Assembly: GCA_013368375.1 (NCBI GenBank)
Contig: JAACJP010000011.1
Location: 62,001-126,000, forward strand
Reading direction: 5' to 3'
DNA from: Tricholomella constricta
Taxonomy: Eukaryota > Basidiomycota > Agaricomycetes > Agaricales > Lyophyllaceae
Length of the DNA stretch: 64,000 bases
The position numbers and the translations under genes were made by a program. This document shows, in pieces, positions 22,828 through 31,842 of this stretch (its first letter is position 1; every line of letters begins with the position of its first letter). The notes beneath the pieces are model-generated. The model was not told where the DNA came from and did no database searches. It worked only from the letters and a program-made list of their open reading frames with translations.

Positions 22828-24917
22828 CTACTCCCCAACCTCCAAGTCCCCTCCCGCCTCCTCTTCGTCGTCCTCTTCATCCGTCTCCACTGCTTCTTCC
22901 TCCGAATCCGCGCCGCTGTCGCTCTCCGAGAACTCGACGCCAGCCGCTCGCATCAACTCAGCGCGTCGCCTACGGAGTGCAGAGATCGCGTTCGCCGTCC
23001 CTGCGAATTGCTCACGCACCTGTATGAGGCCCCAGCGGGCGATCTCCTGACGCGATTCCCATAGCTGCGCCTCTTGGATTAGCGACCGCAGTAGTGCGTT
23101 ACGCGACGACAAGGCCCGGTCGACGTCCCCCAGGGAAAGAGAGGCGACACACGACAAATCGGTCGCGTATCCCAGGCCATCCAAATCGCGATTACGAGGA
23201 AGGCTGGTACCGCAGGGTACGCGTCCGCCGTGAACGAAACTGGCGCCCATGTCCGAACCCTCGACGGCGTACTGGGCGGACTGAAAAGCACCTGCAGTCG
23301 GCCCGAAGTCCTCGTCACTGAGCGCCGTTAAGTCACGCGCTCGGCGACGCGCGACAGTGGGCGACACGACCTCCACGTCCTCCTCTGAGTCCTCCACAAC
23401 GGACTTGGAGGCGACGCGACGACGACTCCGGGGGCGCGACTTTTTGCCAACCTCCACGTCGGTCTTGTATTTCACCGTTTCGCAGCGCTTGGAGAAGATC
23501 TTGCACCGCGCACAGATCCCGCCCTCAGGCTTCTGGAAACAATCCACAGCGGCGTCTGCGCAGCGATCGCACTAGAAGTTCATCAGAATGCGACCGACCC
23601 GACGAAGCACACGACAACTTACCGGCTCGTCACGGATGAAGTGGTTCGGGTGGGCGACTTTGAACTCCTCTAGTCGCTCCAGCCACTTAAACTCGGCGGC
23701 GGCCTTCCTCGCTGCCGTAGTCTGCTCCCGCTTCTTGGCCGCCATGGCCCCCTTCTTACCAGTCGCCTTCCCCGCCTTGACCGCCCCAGGCACCTTCTCT
23801 GCCTTGCTGACCATCGCCACTACCTCGGGCGCGGACCCCTCGCCTTCGTCGTCGACAGCACGCTTCCGCTTGCGGCTAGCTGGCGCTGGCACCGTGTCGA
23901 TGAGGACGACGGGTGGTCCACCTACTGAAGGTGTCAGTGGGAGCCCGTCGATCGGACTAAAAATGACGGGTGAAACAAACGCGAACTCACCCGCGGCACC
24001 CGCTTTCGGACGTCCCCCTCCGGCCGACATATGGGGTAGCGTCACTGGGCGATATTCGGGGTCGCGCACGCTCGTCACCTTGGCCCTAGCTTTAGCCTTC
24101 CCCTTTGGAGGAGCGGCAGCGACGGGCGACGCGGGGGGTGCCAGATCAAGCATAACGACGTCGGACGCCGGAGGTGAGCGCGACAGGAGGGGGGCTCGCA
24201 TCGGCCCCAGGGCTTCCCGCCCCATCCGCTCCGCCATCGCCATAACTGTCGCCGCTTCAGCTTCCTGCACGGCACCCGCTACGGTATGGGTATCTCCACC
24301 AGCCGCAGCCGCGCCAGCAATACCACTTGATCGCGCACCCGACTTCGGACGAAGGGGCGCGTCGCCAACCGTCGCGGACGCTGGGAGGGCACTTCCAGCT
24401 CCCACAGGGACCGTAGCCTTGGCATCGGTCGTGGGCAGACGCAGGTCGATTGGTAGAGCCGCCACAGTCGACGACGCTGGCAGGTCCTCGGGCGCCACCG
24501 ACTGTGAAGCGCGTATATTGGCCGCCGCACCTAGGCGAGCACGACGTGCGCGACGACGGCGCGCGTTCTCACTCTGGGGAGGCTGGATGAGCAGCCCACC
24601 CACGGGCCAGTCAAAACAACTGAACAACGACATACCTCAGGCTCTAGGCCACCAAAGGGCACCTTCCATTCAGCATCCTCTCCTATGACGGCCCAGATGG
24701 CCCGCAACGCAGACTCCTCCTCTTTCCACACCCAACGCGGTTCATCGCCCCCCTGGGCACGTAACGCCGTAACTCCCTCTAACAGACCTTCGAGGATGGC
24801 GAGGCGTGTCTTACGCGACGCATCGGGAGGCAGTGCTCGCCAGTCGTCCCAGTCGCCCTGCAGGTCCTCGAGGACGAGCGAGTAGTTTGGCGGGAGGCTA
24901 GCCATACCGACGGACAT
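22828..24917 (-). CDS. Z1: antisense Zn2Cys6-type protein inside the retrotransposon
   Basis: Three exons join in frame: about 24,917-24,641 (MSVGMASLPPNYSL...WVWKEEESALRAIWAV), about 24,578-23,622 (Ala/Arg-rich, AT-hook-like charged linker ending in KWLERLEEFKVAHPNHF), and about 23,571-22,828. The last exon opens with a perfect GAL4-type pattern, C-x2-C-x6-C-x8-C-x2-C-x6-C (CDRC...CFQK...CARC...C). A helical segment follows (ALSSRNALLRSLIQEAQLWESRQEIARW), likely a coiled coil, then an acidic tail. Such clusters bind CGG-type half-sites, usually as dimers. The antisense position between IN and the 3' LTR resembles known accessory ORFs of some plant retroelements, but a Zn2Cys6 identity there is not something I know as described. 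No disruption is visible. Specificity and role are inference. Confidence 0.78.
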
Positions 24918-25060
24918 GGTGGGAGCGAGAAAGAGGGAGCCGAGAAAGACAGAGGGTCCTTGAGAACTTGACGCGAGGTCAAATTCTGTTGCACCGCCAC
25001 CGCCATCTCACGCCACACACGCGTCAGTTCTAGAATTTTTTCGGCCGGTCCCCGGGCCAA

Positions 25061-25312
25061 CTGAGGACAGCCGGCATTTCAAGTAAGGAGGAGACAGGAA
25101 CTACAGATGAAACGACAGCCGATACTAGCAACCGACACCGCCAACCACAAAACCGACCGACACAACGAACCGACCTGCGCCACTTAAAACACGAAAAGTT
25201 CGAATTATAAAAGAACGACCCAATTTTAGGGCCCGAACAACAAAATAGGTATATACGGAATACGCGACCGGTAACGAACACAACCCGACCGCAAAACACG
25301 ACAAACCCGAAG
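25061..25312. promoter_or_regulatory. Spacer upstream of Z1, duplicated upstream of the 3' LTR
   Basis: Contains the phrase ggcatttcaagtaaggagga (25,073-25,092), repeated with changes at about 26,758-26,778 just before the 3' LTR, where the purine tract acts as the presumed polypurine tract. This shows that the Z1 and Z2 transcription units arose by tandem duplication. The stretch is dense in aaccgac words (25,128-25,175). Confidence 0.5.
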
Positions 25313-26617
25313 TCAAGGCGACGAACCCTCGCCACTATCGTCGCGTACGCCACCGCCGACACCGCGTCCACTGCCGCTGCCCCCACTCCTCGAATTACCC
25401 ACCGCAGACGCACCAACTAACTCTGCGCGCCGGGCCTGAAGCAAGTCAAGGGCCGACGACGTAGACACGACCTGCTCGTAAAGCTGACGGGATGACGAAC
25501 GCATGACCTCTTGGCGCGATTCAAGGACTTGAATTTCCTGGACCAAAGTACGCAAGAAAACGGTGCGCGCCGATAGCGCCCGATCTACATCGGCAAGACC
25601 GAACCGCGAAATAACCGACAACGGCTGAGTGAAGCCCAGACCACGCAAATCTTCGTTACGAAGGAAGTCCTCAGGGCGAAACACCGGACCCTGATAAAGG
25701 AGACCCGCACCCCGGTCTACCGAATCCGCAGAACGAGTCACGACAAGGCGCTGGGCGGCCCTCGCCAGATCGGGCGATTGGACATCGTCGAACAGCGGAG
25801 GGGGCATACACGCGTCACAAAAGTGTCCCACTCCTGAGCACGACACAAACTGGTGCGGAGCTGGCCGAAACGACCCCACCTCGTTCGTCTCGCATGGTCG
25901 GGATTGAATCTCGCAAACCGCGCAAGTATCAATGTCGCTACGCTGAACGCAGTCCAAAGCGTAGCTCACACAACGATCGCACTAACCAACAAATGAGCAG
26001 GAAAACAAGGCTACACGAGAACCGACGACTTACTGCTTCGCTACGAGTGTAATGCTCAGGATATTCCTTCTTAAATTCCTCAAGCCGCTCCAGCCACAAA
26101 CCGTGTCGCCTCCCCTGTGCCGCCAATACCGACTCCCCAGAGATCTCGACGACAGACTCTTCTTGGTCCCCGTCTCCAACAGAGGAAGCGCACGAACGCT
26201 CCCGCACAACAGACGCTGCCTCTTCTCCAGCAGAGGCGGCGCGGATACGCTCCCGAGCGTCCGACTCTCGGTCGGGGTGGTCGGACTACCAACTAGCGCG
26301 TTAATACCCTGCAGAAACAACCAAATAACCGGAGAACGAACGCACACTCGGTTCTAGGTCCGCGAACCGCCCGGACCATTCGGGGTCGGACTTGATCGTA
26401 GACCAGATGTTGAACAATGCCTCTTCCTCGTCGCGCCACATCCAACGCCAGGGACTAGCTGCCGGCGACCTAAGCACTTCGAAGCCGTTTGACAAGTATT
26501 GCAGCACACGAGTGCGCGCGTAGCGAGGCGAGTCGGCCGACAGCGATTGCCATTCGTCCCAGTCTCGTTCCAAGAAGCGGAGAGTGCGCTGAAGATCGAC
26601 AGGAGGTCTCGACATAA
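25313..26617 (-). CDS. Z2: second antisense Zn2Cys6-type protein, paralogue of Z1
   Basis: Same layout as Z1. Exon 1 (about 26,617-26,347) encodes MSRPPVDLQRTLRFL...WMWRDEEEALFNIWSTI; exon 2 (about 26,285-26,040) a short charged linker ending in LWLERLEEFKKEYPEHY; exon 3 (about 25,985-25,313) opens with CDRC...C, then CAVC...C, again C-x2-C-x6-C-x8-C-x2-C-x6-C. A helix like that of Z1 follows (ALSARTVFLRTLVQEIQVLESRQEV). The linker is much shorter than in Z1. The exon 1-exon 2 junction is the weakest part (no consensus GTRAGT donor). A pair of diverged paralogues could form homo- or heterodimers; this is inference. Confidence 0.72.
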
Positions 26618-26779
26618 CGATGGGTGAACCAAACCAGAACCTGGATAGATATATATATGTCACCAGCGCGTCGGCACCGCCACGTCCTCCTATCCCAGTC
26701 CCCCCTTTCCAAGACATACGCCCCCTGACCGAGGCACGGGGCCGACTGAGGACAGTCGGTATTTCAAGTAAGGAGGAGA

Positions 26780-27762
26780 TGATGAGCACCGTCCCGCGCT
26801 ATACACAGAGCCAGCCCATAATACGGACCTCAACCGCTGCGCCACAACGAACACACTCCCGAATACGACCGAAGCGCTAAACCGACCGACCGACAATACG
26901 ACAGACCGACCGACAATACGACAGACCAACCGACAATGCGACCAAAACGACCGACAATACGACCAAACGACCGACGTACTGACCAAGAGACAGAGTAACG
27001 TGAAACGCCAGTTCTTCTCCCTGGGTACACGGAGCACGGAACGCCGTATAACCTGTCAGCGACCGCGCACGTTTGTATGCCAAGGTCTCAACCCGGCGAC
27101 AACCAAACCCGATTTGAAATTACCCTAGGAAACACCTTGCCCAGCCATTCGCAGAGAGGATCCGGCCGCACCACGGAGTTCCGCCTCCAAGAGCCACTAC
27201 CGATCGAAAAGCCGCCACCAATCACACATCCGACCCGACGCCTCGAACCGATCAAAAGCCCCTTTGCCGAGCCAAGGAGCGCCACACTCTCTAAAAAAGC
27301 GCCGCGTGGTACCAAGCTTGGCGACGCTTGTCTCAATAAACCAGTAAAACACCTGCCTCGCCGGCCTGCGAGAGGCGAGTCGGTCACATAGTATAAAAAC
27401 ATACCCATGTACTACCTACCTCCCCCAGTGAATTACAGCCCGTATTTTCCCTCACAACTCAGAGTGAATAGCTCGAAACCGTCGTCTCTGTCGTCTCTGC
27501 ACCGTCCTCATCGTATAAACCGTCGCCACTGTCGTAGTCGCGTCGCTAACCCGTTCCACTCGGGAACGTCGCGTTCCATCGCCCCCGTCGCGTTGTTGTC
27601 GGTTCGACTAGCTACGAGTCGGATCGTCCCTTACCTTCGTCAAACAACCCTTACAAGCCCTGCACACTCGCGTGTTTGGGAACTTTTAACATTTCTCACC
27701 CCCCATAGTTGTTAGTTGTTTTGTTGTTGTGCACAGCACCTACAGGCCTTCTAGCTCTATCA
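26780..27762 (+). repeat. 3' LTR of the 12.9-kb retrotransposon (983 bp)
   Basis: Preceded by the purine tract aaggaggaga. Nearly identical to the 5' LTR apart from a deletion of about 103 bp near 27,536 and about three substitutions, each a C/T or G/A change at a CpG. It ends CTCTATCA directly before CCGC, the target duplication. Confidence 0.88.
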
Positions 27763-28333
27763 CCGCGGACGTGGGTGATGTGCCCGCCAGCCCGCCACAG
27801 CAGCATATCGGCCCGCTGTAGTGCTGGGTGGGCCCCCAGACAATGATCCGCGGAGGTCCGCAGACGTGGGTAGTGCCCCGCTGGCCCCCCTCCTGCAGCA
27901 GCATATAGGCCCGCTGTAGTGCTGGGCCCCCAGACAATGATCCGTGGAGGTCCGCGGACGTGGGTAATGTGCCACCAGCCCCCCACAGCAGCATATCGGC
28001 CCGCTGTAGTGCTGGGTGGGTTGGGCAACCCCCCACTGCTAGGCCCGCTGCAGTGCTGGGTGTGCCCCAAAAGGGTGACCCGCGGAGGTCCGGCAACCCC
28101 CCGCTATCCACCCCGCTGCCCCTCACAGCACCATATAGACCCGCTGCAGCACCAGCGGGCCCGCTGGTACTGTGCCAGACGACTACATGTAGAGACCCCG
28201 CTGGCACCGTGCCACACGGCTACATGTAGGGGTCCCGCTGGCGCTCCAGCGGGCCCGCTGGTGCCGTCAACCACGGCTACATGTATGGCCCCGCTGGACA
28301 GTAGGACACGCTACATTGTAATGCCCCTACCTG
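27763..28333 (+). mobile_element. KDZ3 relic, right part: subterminal repeats and right terminus
   Basis: Continues the KDZ3 relic after the retrotransposon. It holds three or more copies of a unit with gaggtccgcggacgtgggta and cagcagcatat...gctgtagtgctggg, then the terminal block with CTACATGTAG-type words, and ends TGCCCCTACCTG (28,322-28,333). That matches the end of KDZ1 (43,800-43,811) and the reverse complement of the KDZ2 start. The terminal about 200 bp align well with the KDZ1 right end. Confidence 0.82.
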
Positions 28334-28922
28334 CCAAGGCAGGGTTTTCGAAGGCGGTTGAGCATATCATGAGAGAAGCGCCCGATCTGATAAAATAGAC
28401 GGTCCTCGCACACAAACTCGGATTCTGCAGGGAGCCACCACATTATTACCACGGGGTCACTGCGATCGCGGGGTGGATAACGAATGACTGATAGGTAGGG
28501 GAGATCCGCGATGTAAGGCTGCGGCCACATAAGTGGGTCATCATCGCCATAGCGTAGATCCTCGCGCAGGAACACCGGGCGATCTCCCCCCAGAGGCGGA
28601 TCCCGTAGTCTCTTAGAATTCGGCGAAGTCACTACATAGTCCCCCTCCCCAACGATGGCAGCGACTAAGCCATCGGTCGGCCGAATATCTGACAAACTGT
28701 GAAAACAATTATTAAACATAGAGGGAAAACAACTTACTAGCTGGGTTGAACTGAACTTTCAGACGCAGGAGTTGTCCAGGGTTTGCCAACAGGTCTTTCG
28801 ACCCTGGGGGGTAGAGTTCCTTGCTCGACATCACGAATCGCCGCGTTGGTTGCAAAGGACCACAGAGAAAAATCGGCCGACGTCACGTCGAGCTGAAAGA
28901 GAATACCAAAGGTATATCTCAA
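28334..28922 (-). pseudogene. Hypothetical gene fragment, minus strand, abutting the KDZ3 end
   Basis: An open frame (28,327-28,719) and an upstream exon candidate (to 28,922) encode a protein with WPQPYIADLPYLSVIRYPP and a conserved-looking MWWLP segment. I recognise no domain. A donor/acceptor pair could join the two pieces near 28,720-28,740. The 3' end runs into the KDZ3 terminus, so the gene was probably cut by that insertion. Confidence 0.35.
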
Positions 28923-29540
28923 AAGTGGGAAGTGGGCTGAAAGAACCGCGGGCTATGAAGCTTAGGTGTCAGTGCGTAGTTAGAGAAATTAATGAACTTA
29001 CTGTTGATCGTGATTTTGAACTTTGGAGCTCAAGGTGCGATGTGGGTGGATAAAGAGTCCCCAGGCTATCACGAAACGCCGCGTTGGTTAAAGAGCACCA
29101 CAGAGAGAAATCAGCCGACGTCACGTCGAGCCGAAAGAGAATACCAAAGGTATATCTCAAATGTTGGAAGTGGGCTTAAAGAACCGCGGGCTATGAAGCT
29201 TAGGTGTCAGTGCATAGTTAGAGAAATTAATGAACTTACCGTTGATGTGATTTCGAATTTGGAGCGCTCAAGTTAAACGAAACGAGTGTATACGAAAGCG
29301 TAAAGACATAATCTAAACGAGTGCTTGCAATCAGCCGACGTCACGTCGAGCTGAACGAGAATACCAAAGGTATATCTCGTGGTGGACAGGTGTTCGGTCC
29401 AACAGCGTTGAGGATGGGGCGAATGTTGGAGGGGGAGACGATTTCGACTTTGTGCTTGTGCGCTGAGTTTGAAATATATTTTCCTGCGCTTGAGCCAAGT
29501 GGCTGAGCAAGCGCCGGCAATGCCCGTTGGTGTCAGCAAC
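28800..29540. repeat. Three imperfect direct repeats, period about 220-240 bp
   Basis: The phrase gccgacgtcacgtcgag recurs near 28,876, 29,114 and 29,333, each followed by gagaataccaaaggtatatctc-type sequence that can fold back on itself. The first two units share more than 200 bp. No coding role is supported. Confidence 0.65.
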
Positions 29541-29629
29541 TCGCACGCTTAGGCCAAGTGGCTGAACAATCACCTTTCGGCAATGCCTGTGGAGACATCA
29601 AGCGCCAATTCTTGACTTCCCCGACTTCT

Positions 29630-29979
29630 TCACCACCATTGGGGCAGACGAGCGTCTCCCTCCTGCTCGACCTGGCGTCGGCAGGGACTCCTCTCCACCA
29701 CTCTTACTGCCACCTGGTTTACCTCGCTCGCTCTTCTCTTCTGTCAGGATCGGGCCAGACGAGCGTCTCCCGCCTGCTCGACCTGGCGTCGGCAGGGACT
29801 CCTCCACTCTTATTGCCACCTGGTTTACCTCGCTCGCTGTTCTCTTCTTCTGCCACCAAGGATCAGGCCAGATGCGCGTCTCCCGCCGGCTCGACCTGGC
29901 GTCAGCAGGGACTCCTCTCCTCCACTCTTATTGCCACCTGGTTTACCTCGCTCGCTCTTCTCTTCTTCTGCCACCAAGG
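29630..29979. repeat. Minisatellite of about 110 bp units, split by KDZ1
   Basis: Three units carry ctcgacctggcgtcggcagg and cacctggtttacctcgctcg. A further unit (ccgcctgctcgacctggtg) lies at about 43,840 on the other side of KDZ1, showing that KDZ1 inserted into this array. Confidence 0.75.
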
Positions 29980-30790
29980 CACATACAGGCACTACAATGT
30001 AGCGTGTCCCACTGTCCAGCGGGGCCATACATGTAGCCGTATTGACGGCACCAGCGGGGCCGCTGGAGCACCAGCGGGGCCACTACATGTAGCCGTGTTG
30101 CACGGTACCAGCGAGGTCTCTACATGTAGTTGCCTGGCATGGTATCAGCGGGCCGGCCTATATGGTGCTGGGGGCAGCGGGGTGCTAGCAGGGGGTTGCC
30201 CACCTCTGCGGACCTCCGCGGGTCGCTTCTTTTCGGGCATATCTGGGTGCAGCGGGTGGGGGGCTAGCGGGGGGGTTGCTCACCTCTGCGGACCTCCGCG
30301 GGTCGCTTCTTTTTGGGTATATATGGGGGCAGTGGGGTGGGGGGCTAGCAGGGGGGTTGTTCACCTCTGCGGACCTCCGCGGGTCGCTTCTTTTCGGGCA
30401 TATATGGGGGGGCTAGCGGGGGAGTTGCCCACCTCTGCGGACCTCCGCGGGTTGTTTTTTTGGGGGCACACCCAGCACTGCAGCGGGCCTGGGGGCAGCG
30501 GGGTGGGTTGCCCACCTCTGCGGACCTCCGCGGGTTGCCTTTCGGGCATATATGGAAGCAGGGTGGGGGCTAGTGGGGGGTTCCCAACTCTGCGGCCCTC
30601 CGCGGGTCACTTCTTTTTGGGCATATATGGGGGCAGCGTGGGGGGCTAACAGGGGGTTACCTCTGCGGACCGCCGCGGGTTGCTTTTTTTGGGGCATATA
30701 TGGGGGGCAGCGGACCTCCGCGGGTCATCTTTTACCTCTGTAGATCCTTGTCTGTGGGGCATACTACATGTAGTGTGTCTGGCAGCGGGC
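29980..30790 (+). repeat. KDZ1 left terminal inverted repeat and subterminal array
   Basis: The first about 190 bp are the inverted repeat with ACATGTAG words and cagcggggcc units. From about 30,190 to 30,730 a unit of about 70-90 bp recurs, containing cacctctgcggacctccgcg and ttttcgggcatatatggg. The right side (43,010-43,600) carries the same unit in opposite orientation. Open frames across it are by-products. Confidence 0.85.
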
Positions 30791-30971
30791 CTCTAAGTCT
30801 GCGGAACAATACATGTCCGCGGGTTGTTACATTCTCACCTAGATGCTATATTTTCAAATCTGCGGGGCTCATTTCAAGCCATATGTCCGCGGAGCTCCGT
30901 TACCGCAAGAATATTCATATTCAAACCACTGACAGAGGTGCACATAAGTATGATGAGTCCAATCCCCCTTG

Positions 30972-31557
30972 TTATAAATCATCCTCCCGAGGCCCATCAA
31001 TTTCTTCACGCATGGTACGAAATGCACTTAGAGCAGTTTCCTCACTGTGAAGTTTGGCAACCTCCACCAGGTAAAGCTGACGAGCCGCGGAGGCATATGA
31101 TACGTTGTGGAGTTGTTGAAATGCTTTGATCTCAGCGTGGAGACCAAGGAGCTCTCGCTGGGTCATTGGCTAATAAATGACTGTTAGTTTTGTTAAAACT
31201 GTGCAAGTAAACGATTTACAGGGTCCGCGGGGACTAAAACGGAACCGGAGGCTAGAGCCTGGAAACCCCCATCCTTGTGCATATGTGGCTGATCAAATAG
31301 GTAAGCCATGAAAGACAATGATCAGCAATTGTTCCGCTTACCCCCGGATCTGCCTCAGCCTTCTTCAACTCTTTTGCCTTTAGCGCCTCAGTAAGCAGCT
31401 TCTGCTCCGTAGAAGCGGCCAAAAATTGGGGAACAAGGTACTCTTTCTCGCCAGACTTGATGACAACATGTCCGCGGAGCGGTGCAGACTGTATGACTGC
31501 GGGGTTGGGTTGCGCAGAGGTTGATGAGTTATCAGTGTTCATGTGTGTGGTGTTCAT
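30972..31557 (-). CDS. KDZ1 gene A: small three-exon accessory protein
   Basis: Exon 1 (31,557 to about 31,345) encodes a polar N-terminus, then EKEYLVPQFLAAS and a Lys-rich helix. A short middle exon encodes ALASGSVLVPADP. Exon 3 (about 31,170-30,972) encodes PMTQRELLGLHAEIKAF, then SYASAARQLYLVEVAKL. The last intron ends immediately before a conserved P-(M/L)-T codon run. The same three-exon design and motifs (YLVP, then LHAE, then SYAAA..QLY, then A.L.S) occur in KDZ2 gene A and in the gene at 48.8 kb. I recognise no known domain; it looks all-helical. It is divergent from gene B, with 285 bp between starts. Confidence 0.72.
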
Positions 31558-31842
31558 CAGTGCCTGAACAAGGTCCAGAAGAGCCTCGACCTTTATGGTC
31601 TGGAACGGCCTTGACCTTCAACGTGTGATAAGAACCTGGTAGAACAATGAGGAATGATTGATAAGAGAAAATAAGAATCTGGTAGAACAATGAGGAACGA
31701 TTGATAAGAGAAAATATTATATTTAGACACCGGTGTCACGTGATAGTTGTTTAAATTTTCAAAATTTTCCCCCCCTCTTTCCTCACTCTCATATCCGCAA
31801 CCCCGCGCCCCAACCCGCACTCCAGCTCCGCGCACTAGCTTC
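31558..31842. promoter_or_regulatory. Bidirectional promoter region between KDZ1 genes A and B
   Basis: Contains a tandem duplication of about 50 bp (gaacctggtagaacaatgag ... gattgataagagaaaat, twice, 31,629-31,718). This is the only spacer between the two divergent start codons. It lacks a CCGCGG core, unlike most neighbouring stretches of the same length. Confidence 0.5.

Larger units (their letters stand above)
14837..27762 (+). mobile_element. 12.9-kb Ty3/gypsy-type LTR retrotransposon with two antisense accessory genes
   Basis: It is bounded by direct LTRs (14,837-15,922 and 26,780-27,762), both TGAT...ATCA, and flanked by a 4-bp target duplication CCGC (14,833-14,836 and 27,763-27,766). 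Gag and pol are on the plus strand in PR-RT-RH-IN order; two Zn2Cys6-type genes are on the minus strand between IN and the 3' LTR. The LTRs differ by about three transitions plus a deletion of about 103 bp in the 3' copy, so insertion looks recent. Yet pol carries a frameshift and stops, suggesting movement in trans or rapid CpG decay. The internal sequence is rich in ACCGAC/CGACC words. Confidence 0.88.

Noticed and set aside
29558..30743. Long plus-strand open frame of 363 codons across the KDZ1 left end
   Set aside because: It spans the minisatellite, crosses the element boundary and runs through subterminal repeats; repeat-driven and not a gene.
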